25,233 nt of DNA. It comes from Tubiluchus corallicola. Taxonomy: Eukaryota > Priapulida > Priapulimorpha > Priapulimorphida > Tubiluchidae. Shown here in pieces: positions 17,601 through 25,233 of the stretch. The position numbers and the translations under genes were made by a program. Under the pieces are notes generated by a model, which did no database searches, was not told the origin of the DNA, and saw only the letters and a list, made by a program, of their open reading frames with translations. How positions within the stretch are numbered: the stretch's first letter is position 1; every line of letters begins with the position of its first letter. The stretch is taken from NCBI GenBank assembly GCA_030141605.1, contig JAQGDQ010001437.1:1-25233 (forward strand). The letters are read 5' to 3'.

Positions 17601-20139
17601 TGCTGAGATCGTTTTTGCCAACATTTGTCTCCCATCTTTGTCTCCAAGTAGCTGACCATGTCTATGTAACCACACTGTGATGCTATGTGTAAAGCATTCT
17701 CTCCCTTGCAATTAGTGCTAGTTACTTGAGCTAATCCGTGCTCTTCTAAGTACCTTAAACAGTCTAACTTTCCATAGCAGGCTGCGTAGAATAGCGATGT
17801 GGCGCCTGAAATTATATTATTAGCATGGTAGGAGGAGTACGACACAAACATCGTAACAGCCATTTGAGAAAGTGATAAAATTTGGCACAAACGAATGAGA
17901 TTGTCCGTATACAAATTCAAAAATTTTACACTGTAGATGCACACTGCAGGGGCGTTCCACAACAGGGTGTTACATATGCGGTAGGTTTTACAGTAAGCCT
18001 TTTTTATTTCGATTATTTTATGGAATTTACATTATACTGCTGGTAATATATAGACATAATCATTGTTTGTAGCTATTTTATCATTTTTGTAAGGGGGGCC
18101 TCTCATAATTTTTGAGTAGTGCGTTCTTTAGTTTCTTTTTGAGATCTTTTAAACTTGTTGAAGATTTTATTTCTTGAGGTGGTAAATTTCAGATATTAAA
18201 TGCTGCTTTAGATACTGAGTTATGACCTTGTTTAGTGTTTGTCTGAATTTGCTTTATGTTAACTTCCTAACTCACCATCGGAACTGCAATACTGGTATCA
18301 ATGTCTATGAGTCTTACCTGTTAGATCTATTGCAGCTGTTAACTCATTACTTGTTTCAGTGAGAAGCTTCAGGCAATCCAATGCACCTGAAAAAATAGTG
18401 ATTCAAAAATATTATTTTGAAGACAGGTTTGCAAGCCACCACTCGGTTTCATAGTAACATTATTAAGGAGGGCAACATTGCATTCTCCCCCAGTTGCCTT
18501 GTTTAACAGGAGCTTTGTGGAAACGTTGCGGGCTTTTGACTACAACTGGTTCAACCTGAGTTTAAAACAATCATAAAAAAGTTTACATCAAATACCACTA
18601 ACCCTAACTCATTCCTATCCCTAACCTCAACCCTAACACTAACCCTAACCCAACCCTATCCCTAACCTCAACCCTAACACTAACCCTAACCCAACCCTAT
18701 CCCTAACCTCAGCCCTAACACTAACCCTAACCCAACCCTATCCTAACCTCAGCCCTAACACTAACCCAACCCTATCCCTAACCTCAACCCTAACACTAAC
18801 CCTAACCAACCCTATCCCTAACCTCAACCCTAACACTAACCCTAACCCAACCCTATCTCTAACCTCAACCCTAATACTAACCCTAACCCAACCCTATCCC
18901 TAACATCAACCCTAACACTAACCCTAACCCATACCTATCCCTAACCTCAACCCTAACACTAACCCTAACCAACCCTATCCCTAACCTCAACCCTAACACT
19001 AACCCTAACCCAACCCTATCTTTAACCTCAACCCTAATACTAACCCTATCCCTAACCTCAGCCCTAACACTAACCCAACCCTATCCCTAACCTCAACCCA
19101 AACACTAACCCTAACCCAACCCTATCTCTAACCTCAACCCTACCACTAACGCTAGCCCAATCCTATCCCCAATCTCAACCTTAACACTAACCCTAACCCT
19201 AACACCAACCCTATCCCTAACCTCAGCCCTAACGCTAACCCAAACCCAACCCTATCCCTAACCTCAACCCTAACACTAACTCTAACCAACCATATCCTAA
19301 CCTAACCCTAACCCTAACCTTGATCCACTTCACGAACTAATTTCTTGTGAAAAGGGAATTGTAAGCTTTAAGCCAGTTTTTCAGCTAAACTCTCCGACAC
19401 GTACCAACCCCAGCAGCAAGATGAAGAGCTGTTGCTCCGTCCTCATTCTTCATCCACAACATCTTGTCCTGGCCTTTGGTATATCTCTTGATTATCCAAT
19501 GCGCCACAGCCAAATGCTTCCCCAGGACCGCTTTGTGAAGGATGGTGTTGCCCCACTTGTCTTGTTGAAAAGCGATGGCGTGATCTAGAGATTCAGCGCC
19601 CTCTTGTAACTCTACGATGTCCGCTATCGTTTCTAAGGTTCGCTGATGACCACAAGATGCCGCCACGTGTAAACATGTCTCTCCTCGTGAGTTCTTCGTG
19701 TAGGCATCAATATCCTGTATTGGACGATTCCGTAGGATCCATCTAATAATGTTCAAAAAAATATTCATTTAATAAATGATAAAATTTGTGCATATATTAT
19801 AAGTTTTAGCCCTTTTTAGACCTGCAGGTGACCACACATGTAAAAATCGTAGTATAGGATTACAAATAGCTGCACAATTAATTGTGACTGTTCTGTGTTG
19901 CTTTAAATTCCAAGCTGGTTGTGTAACTAAGACGCCCGTCATGGGTTCAAAACTTACTGTGTGACGTCAACGCGTCCTTTCCTTGCTGCTGCGTGTAACG
20001 GTGTGTCACGAGCCGCGTCATAAACTTCAAGCTTCAATTCCTTTGCTGGTATAAGAGCTTTCAACTCTTCCAAGTTTCCACTCGACGCTGCTTCATGTAG
20101 TAGAAATGAACGTTCACTGGCTTTAGAAACCTTCGCCAT
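14563..20139 (-). CDS. Ankyrin-repeat protein, seven coding exons
   Basis: Seven minus-strand exons join to 1188 nt (395 codons plus stop) with every phase matching. The protein is almost entirely ankyrin repeats, about nine: LLHEAASSGNLEEL (~13-30), TPLHAAARKGRVDVTQ (~46-61), ETCLHVAASCGHQ (~82), NTILHKAVLGKHLAVAHW (~126), TALHLAAGVGALDCLKLL (~165), TSLFYAACYGKLDCLRYL (~199), NALHIASQCGYIDMVSYL (~233), TPIHFAAARNQHKVIQHFL (~268) and TAAHIAATLDHVDSFKLL (~303). A basic tail follows (KKPRIRPFLFK, KRNRLSYRIG). There is no signal peptide or membrane segment, so it is probably a cytosolic scaffold. Several repeats resemble the synphilin-1 or espin type, but I cannot assign an orthologue. The ATG at 20139 has a good Kozak context (AAAATGG). 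Introns carry a solo LTR, a Kolobok-like MITE and a telomere-like minisatellite. Confidence 0.85.
15061..15075 (+). other. 15-base exact match to the 5' end of 18S rRNA
   Basis: CTGGTTGATCCTGCC is identical to the universal start of eukaryotic SSU rRNA (TACCTGGTTGATCCTGCCAG), but the match stops there on both sides (ATT before, TTAATC after). It is not an rRNA gene. It could be a tiny inserted fragment or chance. Confidence 0.3.
15146..15233 (-). CDS. Ankyrin gene exon 6
   Basis: Acceptor TTGTATTGCAG, donor ACAG|GTAAAC, 88 nt, phase 0 to phase 1. Encodes DGLAPWEIGFKKPRIRPFLF and KVYNEKRKT, the cap after the last repeat. If the donor is skipped, the frame runs 19 more codons to a TAG at 15087-15089, giving an alternative C terminus (GKLVCFSVLEENLVVVLYF). 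Confidence 0.82.
15798..15973 (-). CDS. Ankyrin gene exon 5
   Basis: Acceptor TTGTCTTATAG, donor AAG|GTAAGT, 176 nt, phase 1 to phase 0. Encodes RNQHKVIQHFLKHKNAARC, NKTDNRKNTAAHIAATL and FKLLIGGGADLYKINK: the end of repeat 8 and repeat 9. Confidence 0.87.
16051..16393 (-). mobile_element. Copia-like solo LTR in ankyrin intron 4
   Basis: Flanked by the 5-bp duplication CGTAT (16046-16050 and 16394-16398). Read on the minus strand it starts TGTTGTGGAGATCTGGAATA, has TTCTAGAA-rich motifs typical of Ty1/copia LTRs, a TATA box (TATATAAGG, 16262-16254) and a poly(A) signal (AATAAA, 16123-16118). No gag-pol or second LTR is nearby, so it is a solo LTR left by recombination. The 3' end reads CACAGTA rather than the usual CA, so that boundary is uncertain by a base or two. 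Its promoter would point the same way as the host gene. Confidence 0.75.
17121..17539. mobile_element. Kolobok-like MITE in ankyrin intron 4
   Basis: Flanked by TTAA at 17117-17120 and 17540-17543. The ends read inward as AGGAAAACCGGATGATTGT and AGGAAGACCGGATGATTGT, a 19-bp inverted repeat with one mismatch. A TTAA target with AGGA-starting ends fits Kolobok better than piggyBac, whose ends start CC. At 419 bp with no transposase it is non-autonomous. It sits very close to the exon 4 donor. Confidence 0.7.
17572..17805 (-). CDS. Ankyrin gene exon 4
   Basis: Acceptor AATTTCAG, donor GCAG|GTAAAA, 234 nt, phase 1 to phase 1. Encodes GATSLFYAACYGKLDC, GENALHIASQCGYIDMVSYL and QGATPIHFAA: repeats 6, 7 and the start of 8. 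A Kolobok-like MITE ends about 32 bp past its donor. Confidence 0.92.
18318..18386 (-). CDS. Ankyrin gene exon 3
   Basis: Acceptor TTTTTTCAG, donor ACAG|GTAAGA, 69 nt (23 codons), phase 1 to phase 1, too short to stand out as an ORF. Encodes ALDCLKLLTETSNELTAAI and DLT, the second half of repeat 5. Confidence 0.88.
18596..19318. repeat. Telomere-like 41-bp minisatellite inside ankyrin intron 2
   Basis: About 720 bp of CCCTAA-like units ordered into a ~41-bp repeat: CCCTAACCTCAACCCTAACA, CTAACCCTAACCCAACCCTAT. The TATCCC mark recurs at 18616, 18657 and 18698. Individual units vary (ATCAACC, CTCAGCC, missing C). The minus strand, which is the sense strand of the gene, is TTAGGG-rich. It begins about 210 bp from exon 3 and ends about 87 bp from exon 2. 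Confidence 0.95.
19405..19742 (-). CDS. Ankyrin gene exon 2
   Basis: Acceptor ATTATTAG, donor GTTG|GTACGT, 338 nt, phase 2 to phase 1. Encodes QWILRNRPIQDIDAYTK, GETCLHVAASCGHQ, WGNTILHKAVLGKH and GATALHLAAGV: the end of repeat 2, repeats 3 and 4, and the start of repeat 5. Confidence 0.9.
19958..20139 (-). CDS. Ankyrin gene exon 1 (start codon)
   Basis: Encodes MAKVSKASERSFLLHEAASS through KGRVDVT, 182 nt, donor ACA|GTAAGT, ending phase 2. The frame stays open upstream of the ATG through non-ATG codons only, so the ATG at 20139-20137 is the natural start. Confidence 0.85.
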
Positions 20140-20848
20140 TTTGTAGAGCGAATTTTTCAACACAACACGGGAATTTCCTCTTTACTTTCACGATTTGCTT
20201 TATTGATTTGGTTTTAAACTAGTTTTGTTGTGATTTATTTTGATTTTCAAGTCTTTTCGACACAAATTCATTTCAGTTCCATCACTTTCAATCACTTTTA
20301 TTCAGTCATATCTTTACTGCACTAACATGTCTATTGCTTATGTAATTTTGTGAAACGCCTGCATGGTAGTACTTTGTACTCTTGCCTAGTTTAGCGTTTA
20401 CATGTTTTATTACAGTTAAACATACTGCAGTAGTTCGTCAACAACTGACTAATAAAAACGTTGAACGTAATCAAAAGTAATTCCGTAAAACATTTTAATT
20501 CAGTAACTTCGACATTATACACACAATTTAAAGAAAAAGAAAAGACAATTTTAAAGTATGCACAAAAACTTTCCATTCAAAATATATTACTTTGCATCAT
20601 GCTTACATATTTAAATGACTTATTTAATCAGAAAAGAAAATTCTTAGTGATTTAAAATGTTGGACCAAGTGATAAAACTGCACTGGATCACCTTCCCAGT
20701 GTGCACCACCGATTAAAAAAACATATATTGATCCCACTTACAATATCAAGTAATTTATACGTTTTCTTAGTTACTCAAGAGAACAAATGTTCTGATTATT
20801 TTTCCGAACTTCACACAATGTTATCTAAATTTCTTTCAAACAACTTAC
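20140..20848. promoter_or_regulatory. Presumed promoter/5' UTR region of the ankyrin gene
   Basis: About 700 bp upstream of the ankyrin start without a supportable gene. I see no clear TATA box or CpG island. The call rests on position only. Confidence 0.3.
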
Positions 20849-20947
20849 CACCAAAATGGTTGTGCCTAATGGTCGTCGCGGAAATTTTCGAGTTTTGTAC
20901 AAGTTACTGCTAGCGTAAATTCTGTAGCCTGGGACACTGACCAACAT
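20849..20947 (-). CDS. Orphan first-exon candidate, 33 codons
   Basis: On the minus strand an ATG at 20947-20945 (weak Kozak, with an in-frame TAG two codons upstream) opens MLVSVPGYRIYASSNLYKTR and then KFPRRPLGTTILV, ending exactly at a strong donor, GTG|GTAAGTT. The product is basic and could be an N-terminal targeting segment. I find no following exon before the ankyrin start, so it may instead be a 5' UTR exon of the ankyrin gene or chance. On the plus strand the same segment also opens with an ATG in good context (AAAATGG, near 20855). Confidence 0.2.
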
Positions 20948-21306
20948 ATACTAGGTGGATGGAGCAAAGTTTACCAAAATGACGGGTGAAATGGTTTATC
21001 GAAATAATCGACATTTTCTTATACGTGCCGATCACCACCAGGAGACTGTAACAATAACCAAATTTTTTCTCCCACGTGTCTGGTATAGTATTACATGCTA
21101 GTAAAAAACTTTATTGTGAAAAAGCATTGGATAACAGTGACAGCATCAACAACAACAGCAGTAGCATAAACGTGCTGCATGTCTCACACTAGGGCATGTT
21201 TAAACAGTGGGCAGGTATGGTGTAAACGCTGTGTGTTGAAACAACTTAATGTGTGTTTTATATATTATATGATATATGCATTTATTTATTATATTATATT
21301 TATTAT
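20948..21306. other. Gene-free stretch before the repeat array
   Basis: AT-rich sequence with no supportable gene or RNA. It grades into TATTTATTATATTAT-type sequence that also borders the repeat cores further right. Confidence 0.5.
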
Positions 21307-21327
21307 CTCTTATATTAATATTCTTGG

Positions 21328-21358
<31 letters not shown>

Positions 21359-21373
21359 TTATTTATTTATATA
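21307..21373 (+). repeat. AT-rich junction with (TA)n, copy 1
   Basis: CTCTTATATTAATATTCTTG followed by (TA)n and TTTATTTATATA. The same junction recurs on the plus strand at about 22704-22748 and 24306-24352, always left of a repeat core, although core 1 is inverted relative to the others. Confidence 0.85.
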
Positions 21374-22141
21374 CTAGCAAAGGCCCCGCAAAAGATTTTG
21401 CGTAAAAAACCACGTGTAATTAATAATACGCGAACATCCTACCTAGTCCACATTTATAACGCAAAGCCCGTAACATCATGCCTACAGTTTGTTTAACTAA
21501 CGCAAAGCCTGTAGCAGCTTTTACTGAATTAAAGTTATAAGATTATAGACAGAATACAATGGATGACGTCACAACAATGCCTTTGCGTCAGCAGTTTTCT
21601 AAGCGAAAATTGCCGAAAATGGAACCTCTAATTAACTCGCCAGTACTCCTCTCGGTGGACCTGCCCTAACATATATTCCACATCATCGTGTAGCCCCGTT
21701 CTTCTTCTTTGTAAAGAGCTATATATCTCCTTCCGAGAGTCCCACCAGGCGCCGCTAGAACGTTTTTCCCGCAGGCTATTTGATCAAAATTTCGAAAAAA
21801 TCGCGAGTTGGGTCCGCGAAAACGCCCGTTACGGGACCCCGTGGCCCTCTTGGGAATTCTAAATAGGCCTATGACACCCACCGCTGAACGGGCTATCTAT
21901 CCATACCCAGCACCCCCCCTCGGCCCGTTCCCGTTCTCTACATCTCAGCCGTATAACTTTTGCAAAAAACGGCCGAAAAATGGTTATTTTTGGAGGTTTT
22001 TCGCCTCCCCTTCCTCGCTGTGGGCCCAATTCGAAAAATAAACCCCCAATGAGACGACACTAGATCGAGACCTTTCGTTTGATGTATAAATCGCCGCAAA
22101 TGGTGCCCTCGTCGGAGCTGTAGCCTCGAATCTTATATATA
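21374..22141 (-). mobile_element. Repeat core 1 (inverted copy), possibly Helitron-like
   Basis: About 768 bp, reverse-complementary to cores 2 and 3. Read on the minus strand it begins near ATTCGAGGCT, passes through GC-rich blocks (GACGAGGGCACCATTTGCGG, GAACGGGAACGGGCCGAG, TTCTAGCGGCGCC) and TGACGTCATCC, and ends in the hairpin CGCAAAATCTTTTGCG, nine bases, then CTAG followed by T. A short hairpin ~10 nt before CTRR is the Helitron 3' signature. The 5' end lacks a clear A|TC start. The GC-rich blocks could also be the 3' tail of a non-LTR element. No protein remnant is recognised; open frames in the three copies are not conserved as proteins. Confidence 0.6.
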
Positions 22142-22665
22142 TGGTGCAGTGTGGTGTTATGGTGTGGTGCAGTGCGGGGTGATGTGGTGGAGTATTATGG
22201 CGTGGGTGGTGCGGTGTGGTGTGGTGCAGTGTGGTGTGATGTGGTGGAGTCGAATGGTGTGGGTGGTGTGGTGTGGTGTGTGGGTGGGTGGTGCGGTGTG
22301 CTGCAGTGGTATGGTGTGGTGCGGTGTGGTGTATTGTGATGTGGTGGAGTAGTATGGTGTGGGTGGTGTGGTGGGTGGGTGGTGTGTTGCAGTGTGGTGT
22401 TATGGTGTGGTGCTGTGCAGTGTGATGTTGTGGAGTATTATGGTGTGGGTGGTGTGGTGTGGTGTGTGGGTGGTGCAGTGGTATGGTGTGGTGCAGTGTG
22501 GTGTGATGTGGTGGAGTGGTATGGTGTGGGTGGTGTGGTGTGTAGGTGGTATGGTGTGGTGCGGTGCGGTGTGGTGGTATTGTGTGGTGCGATGAGGTGG
22601 AGTGGTATGGTGTGGTGCAGTGTGGTGTGATGAGGTGGAGTGGTGTGGTGTTGGTTGTGTGTTGA
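22142..22665. repeat. G/T-rich minisatellite, block 1
   Basis: About 520 bp of GTGGTGTGG-type sequence with almost no C on the plus strand. Recurring phrases include GTGCAGTGTGGTGTGATG, TGGTGGAGTATTATGG and GTGGGTGGTGTGGTG, so there is a higher-order unit of tens of bases. Long HTTPH-type frames on the minus strand are translations of the repeat. Confidence 0.95.
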
Positions 22666-22748
22666 TTTGTGCACAAAATTCTTTTTGTGGGGTTTGGCTA
22701 GTCTCTTATATTAATATTCTTGGTATATATATATATATATTTATTTAT
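22666..22748 (+). repeat. GTGCACAAAATTC segment and (TA)n junction, copy 2
   Basis: TTTGTGCACAAAATTCTTTT, GTGGGGTTTGGCTAGTCTCT, then TATTAATATTCTTGG and (TA)n. It is repeated almost base for base at about 24270-24351. Confidence 0.9.
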
Positions 22749-23514
22749 ATATAAGATTCGAGGCTACAGCCCGGACGAGGGCACCATTTGCGGCGATCTA
22801 TATATCAAACGAAAGGTCTCGATCTAGTGTCGTCTCATTGATGGTTTATTTTTCGAATGGGGCCCACCGCGAGGAACGGGGGGCGAAAAACCTCCAAAAA
22901 TGGCCCTTTTTCGGGCGTTTTTTGCAAAAGTTATACGGCTGAGATGTAGAGAACGGGAACGGGCCGAGGGGGGTGCTGGGTATGGATAGATAGCCCGTTC
23001 AGCGGTGGGTGTCATAGGCCTATTTAGAATTCGCGAGAGGGCCACGGCGCCCCGCAACGGGCGTTTTCCCGGACCCAACTCGCGATTTTTTCGAAATTTT
23101 GACCAAACAGCCTGCGGGAAAAACGTTCTAGCGGCGCCCGGTGGGACTCTCGGAAGGAGATATGGGGCTCTTTACAAAGAGGAAGAACGGGGCTACACGA
23201 TGGTGTGGGCTATATGTTAGGGCAGGTCCACCGAGAGGAGTATTGGCGAGTTAATTAGGAGTTCTATTTTCGGCAATTTTCGCTTAGAAAACTATTGACG
23301 CAAAGGCATTGTTGTGACGTCATCCATTGTACTCTGCTGTAATCTTATAACTTTAATTCAGCAAAAAGCTGCCTGCTACGGGTTTGCGTTAGTTAAACAA
23401 ACGGTATGCAGGATGTTACGGGCGTAGTGTTATAAATGAGGACTGTGTAGGACGTTCGCGTATTATTGATTACACGTGGTTTTTTATGCAAAATCTTTTG
23501 CGGGGCCTTTGCTA
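22747..23514 (+). mobile_element. Repeat core 2 (direct copy)
   Basis: About 765 bp, the same sequence as core 1 but in plus orientation. It starts ATAAGATTCGAGGCTACAGC. The terminal hairpin is TGCAAAATCTTTTGCG (23487-23502), with one mismatch in the stem, then GGGCCTTTG and CTAT, a changed last base where core 1 has CTAG. The many differences from cores 1 and 3 suggest it is not a recent copy of either. Confidence 0.65.
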
Positions 23515-23660
23515 TTTATTATATTATAGCACATAGTTTCAACTTTGTGAAAAATGTTTGGAATGGTTTTGTTGTAATGCTGTGCTGTTGGTGCTTGTGC
23601 TATAGGTGTCGTCATCGTTGCCACCATCATCATCATCATCATCAACATCATGATCACCAC
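23515..23660 (+). repeat. Core 3' flank with (CAT)n microsatellite, copy 1
   Basis: TATTTATTATATTATAGCAC, then AACTTTGTGAAAAATG and a (CAT)n tract starting near 23622. The same flank follows core 3 at 25110-25233 almost unchanged. This shows that core and flank were duplicated together. Confidence 0.9.
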
Positions 23661-24269
23661 GTGAGGTGGTGGATTTGATGTGGTGGTGGTGTGCTTTGTG
23701 TGTTGTGCTATGGATGGTGTGGTGGGGTGATAGGGTGTGTGGGGTGTGGTGTGGGTAGTGTGGTATGGAGTGGGTGGCGTGGTGTGTGGGTGTTGTGGTG
23801 CAGTGTGGTGTGATGTGGTGGAGTATTATGGTGTGGGTGGTGTGGTGTGTGGGTGGTGCGATGTGGTGTGGTGCAGTGGTATGGTGTGGTGCAGTGTGGT
23901 GTGATGTGGTGGAGTTGTATGGTGTGGGTGGTGTGGTGTGGTGTGTGGGTGGTGCGGTGTGCTGCAGTGGTATGGTACGGTGCAGTGTGGTGTGATGTGG
24001 TGGAGTGGTATGGTGTGGGTGGTGTGGTGCAGTGTGGTGTTATGGTGTGGTGCTGTGCGGTGTGATGTGGTGGAGTATTATGGTGCGGGTGGTGTGGTGT
24101 GTGGATGGTGCAATGTGGTGTGATGTGGTATGGTGTGGGTGGTGTGGTGTGTAGGTGGTATGGTGTGGTGCGGTGTGGTGGTATTGTGTGGTGCGATGAG
24201 GTGGAGTGGTATGGTGTGGTGCAGTGTGGTGTGATGAGGTGGAGTGGTGTGGTGTGGGTTGTGTGTTGA
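23661..24269. repeat. G/T-rich minisatellite, block 2
   Basis: About 600 bp of the same GTGGT-type sequence as block 1, with long shared phrases up to the common end GTTGTGTGTTGATTTGTGC. Its G-rich strand has many GG and GGG runs, so G-quadruplex or triplex structure is possible. Confidence 0.95.
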
Positions 24270-24351
24270 TTTGTGCACAAAATTCTTTTTGTGGGGTTTG
24301 GCTAGTCTCTTATATTAATATTCTTGGTATATATATATATATTTATTTATA
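24270..24351 (+). repeat. GTGCACAAAATTC segment and (TA)n junction, copy 3
   Basis: Second copy of the segment at 22666-22748, offset by 1604 bp (GCACAAAATT at 22671 and 24275). The (TA)n tract is a few units shorter. Confidence 0.9.
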
Positions 24352-25109
24352 TATAAGATTCGAGGCTACAGCCCGGACGAGGGCACCATTTGCGGCGATC
24401 TATATATCAAACGAAAGGTCTCGATCTAGTGTCGTGCCATTGATGGTTTATTTTTCGAATCGGGCCCACCGGGAGGAACGGGGGGCGAAAAACCTACAAA
24501 AATGGCCATTTTTCGGCCGTTTTTTGCAAAAGTTATACGGCTGAGATGTAGAGAACGGGAACGGGCCGAGGGTGGTGCTGGGTATGGATAGATAGCCCGT
24601 TCAGCGGTGGGTGTAGTAGGCATATTTAGAATTCCCGAGAGGGCCAGGGCGCCCCGCAACGGGCGTTTTCCCGGACCCAACTGGCGATTTTTTCGAAATT
24701 TTGACCAAACAGCATGCGGGAAAAACGTTCTAGCGGCGCCCGGTGGGACTCTGGGAAGGAGATATATAGCTCTTTACAAAGAGGAAGGACAGGGCTACAC
24801 GATGATGTGGGCTATATGTTAGGACAGGTCCACCGAGAGGAGTATCAACGAGTTAGTTAGGAGTTCTATTTTCGGCGATTTTCGCTTAGAAAACTGTTGA
24901 CGCAAAGGCATTGTTGTGACGTCATCCATTGTACTCTGTCTATAACTTTAATTCAGCAAAAAACTGCCTGCTACGTGTTTGCGTTAGTTAAACAAACAGT
25001 AGGCATGATGTTACGGGCTTTGTGTAATAAATGAGGACTAGGTAGGATGTTCGCGTATTATTGATTACACGTGGTTTTTTACGCAAAATCTTTTGCGGGG
25101 CCTTTGCTA
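24349..25109 (+). mobile_element. Repeat core 3 (direct copy)
   Basis: About 760 bp in the same orientation as core 2, about 1.6 kb after it. The terminal hairpin CGCAAAATCTTTTGCG (25082-25097) is perfect, followed by GGGCCTTTG and CTAT. In several places (GGACTAGGTAGGATGTTCGC, for example) it is closer to core 1 than to core 2. Confidence 0.65.
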
Positions 25110-25233
25110 TTTATTATATTATAGCACATAGTTTCAACTTTGTGAAAAATGTTTGGAATGGTTTTGTTGTAATGCTGTGCTGTTGGTGCTTGTGCTATAG
25201 GTGTCGTCATCGTTGCCACCATCATCATCATCA
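25110..25233 (+). repeat. Core 3' flank with (CAT)n, copy 2, cut by window end
   Basis: Matches 23515-23638 nearly base for base. The window ends inside the (CAT)n tract, so another G/T-rich block and core probably follow. Confidence 0.85.

Larger units (their letters stand above)
22666..25233 (+). repeat. Tandem array with a ~1.6-kb unit
   Basis: Order in each unit: GTGCACAAAATTC segment, (TA)n, core, flank, (CAT)n, G/T-rich minisatellite. The offset between units is 1604 bp at GCACAAAATT and 1595 bp at TGTGCTGTTG in the flank. Unit 1 is complete and unit 2 is cut by the window end. Confidence 0.85.

Noticed and set aside
20139-20163. Upstream extension of ankyrin exon 1 (about eight more residues)
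   Set aside because: It would start at GTG; the ATG at 20139 is in good context and is the natural start.
21984-22676. Minus-strand frame of 230 codons rich in H, T and P
   Set aside because: It is the translation of the G/T-rich minisatellite plus part of core 1. Several frames are open because the repeat lacks stops, and no protein family matches.
23708-24280. Minus-strand frame of 190 codons rich in H, T and P
   Set aside because: Same minisatellite artefact in block 2.
22824-24822. Similar ~70-84-codon frames in the repeat cores on both strands
   Set aside because: They recur because the DNA is repeated. Both strands are open over the same segment and differences between copies do not favour synonymous sites by eye.

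Overview
This is nuclear DNA from an animal, most likely an invertebrate; I cannot name the species. The window is AT-rich, its genes have short exons with GT-AG introns of about 0.2-1.6 kb, and much of the rest is transposon remnants and minisatellites. A 41-bp minisatellite built from degenerate CCCTAA units suggests a TTAGGG telomere type. I found no operon, CRISPR array or prokaryotic signal.

Layout: (1) 171-364, plus strand: the last coding exon of a focal adhesion kinase (FAK/PYK2) homologue, ending in the last helix of the FAT domain. A 107-bp tandem duplication just upstream repeats its splice acceptor. (2) 365-6350: no gene that I can support. It holds a hAT-type MITE, a 42-bp minisatellite, tRNA-like debris and possible pogo-like ends. 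(3) 6431-12767, minus strand: a complete seven-exon CCDC25 gene (NFACT-R domain plus coiled coil, 208 codons), rebuilt exon by exon with every splice phase consistent. Its introns carry a piggyBac-like MITE, a duplicated unknown repeat, a tRNA-like element and hAT-like fragments. (4) 14563-20139, minus strand: a seven-exon ankyrin-repeat gene (395 codons, about nine repeats). Its introns hold the telomere-like minisatellite, a Kolobok-like MITE and a copia-like solo LTR, and its stop codon lies inside a 42-bp minisatellite. (5) 20140-21300: presumed promoter region, with one orphan exon-like ORF. (6) 21300-25233: an array of about 760-bp repeat cores (one inverted, two direct) separated by G/T-rich minisatellite and by (TA)n and (CAT)n tracts. 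The direct copies form a tandem repeat of about 1.6 kb that runs off the end of the window.

The genes do not form an obvious pathway. The FAK-family gene and CCDC25 are close together here, and in human PTK2B (PYK2) and CCDC25 also lie together on 8p21, so this may be an ancient linkage. The ankyrin gene and CCDC25 run head-to-tail on the same strand with phase-compatible splice sites. The most novel part is the composite array at the right end. Its core has a 16-bp hairpin 9 nt before a CTAG, which resembles a Helitron 3' terminus.
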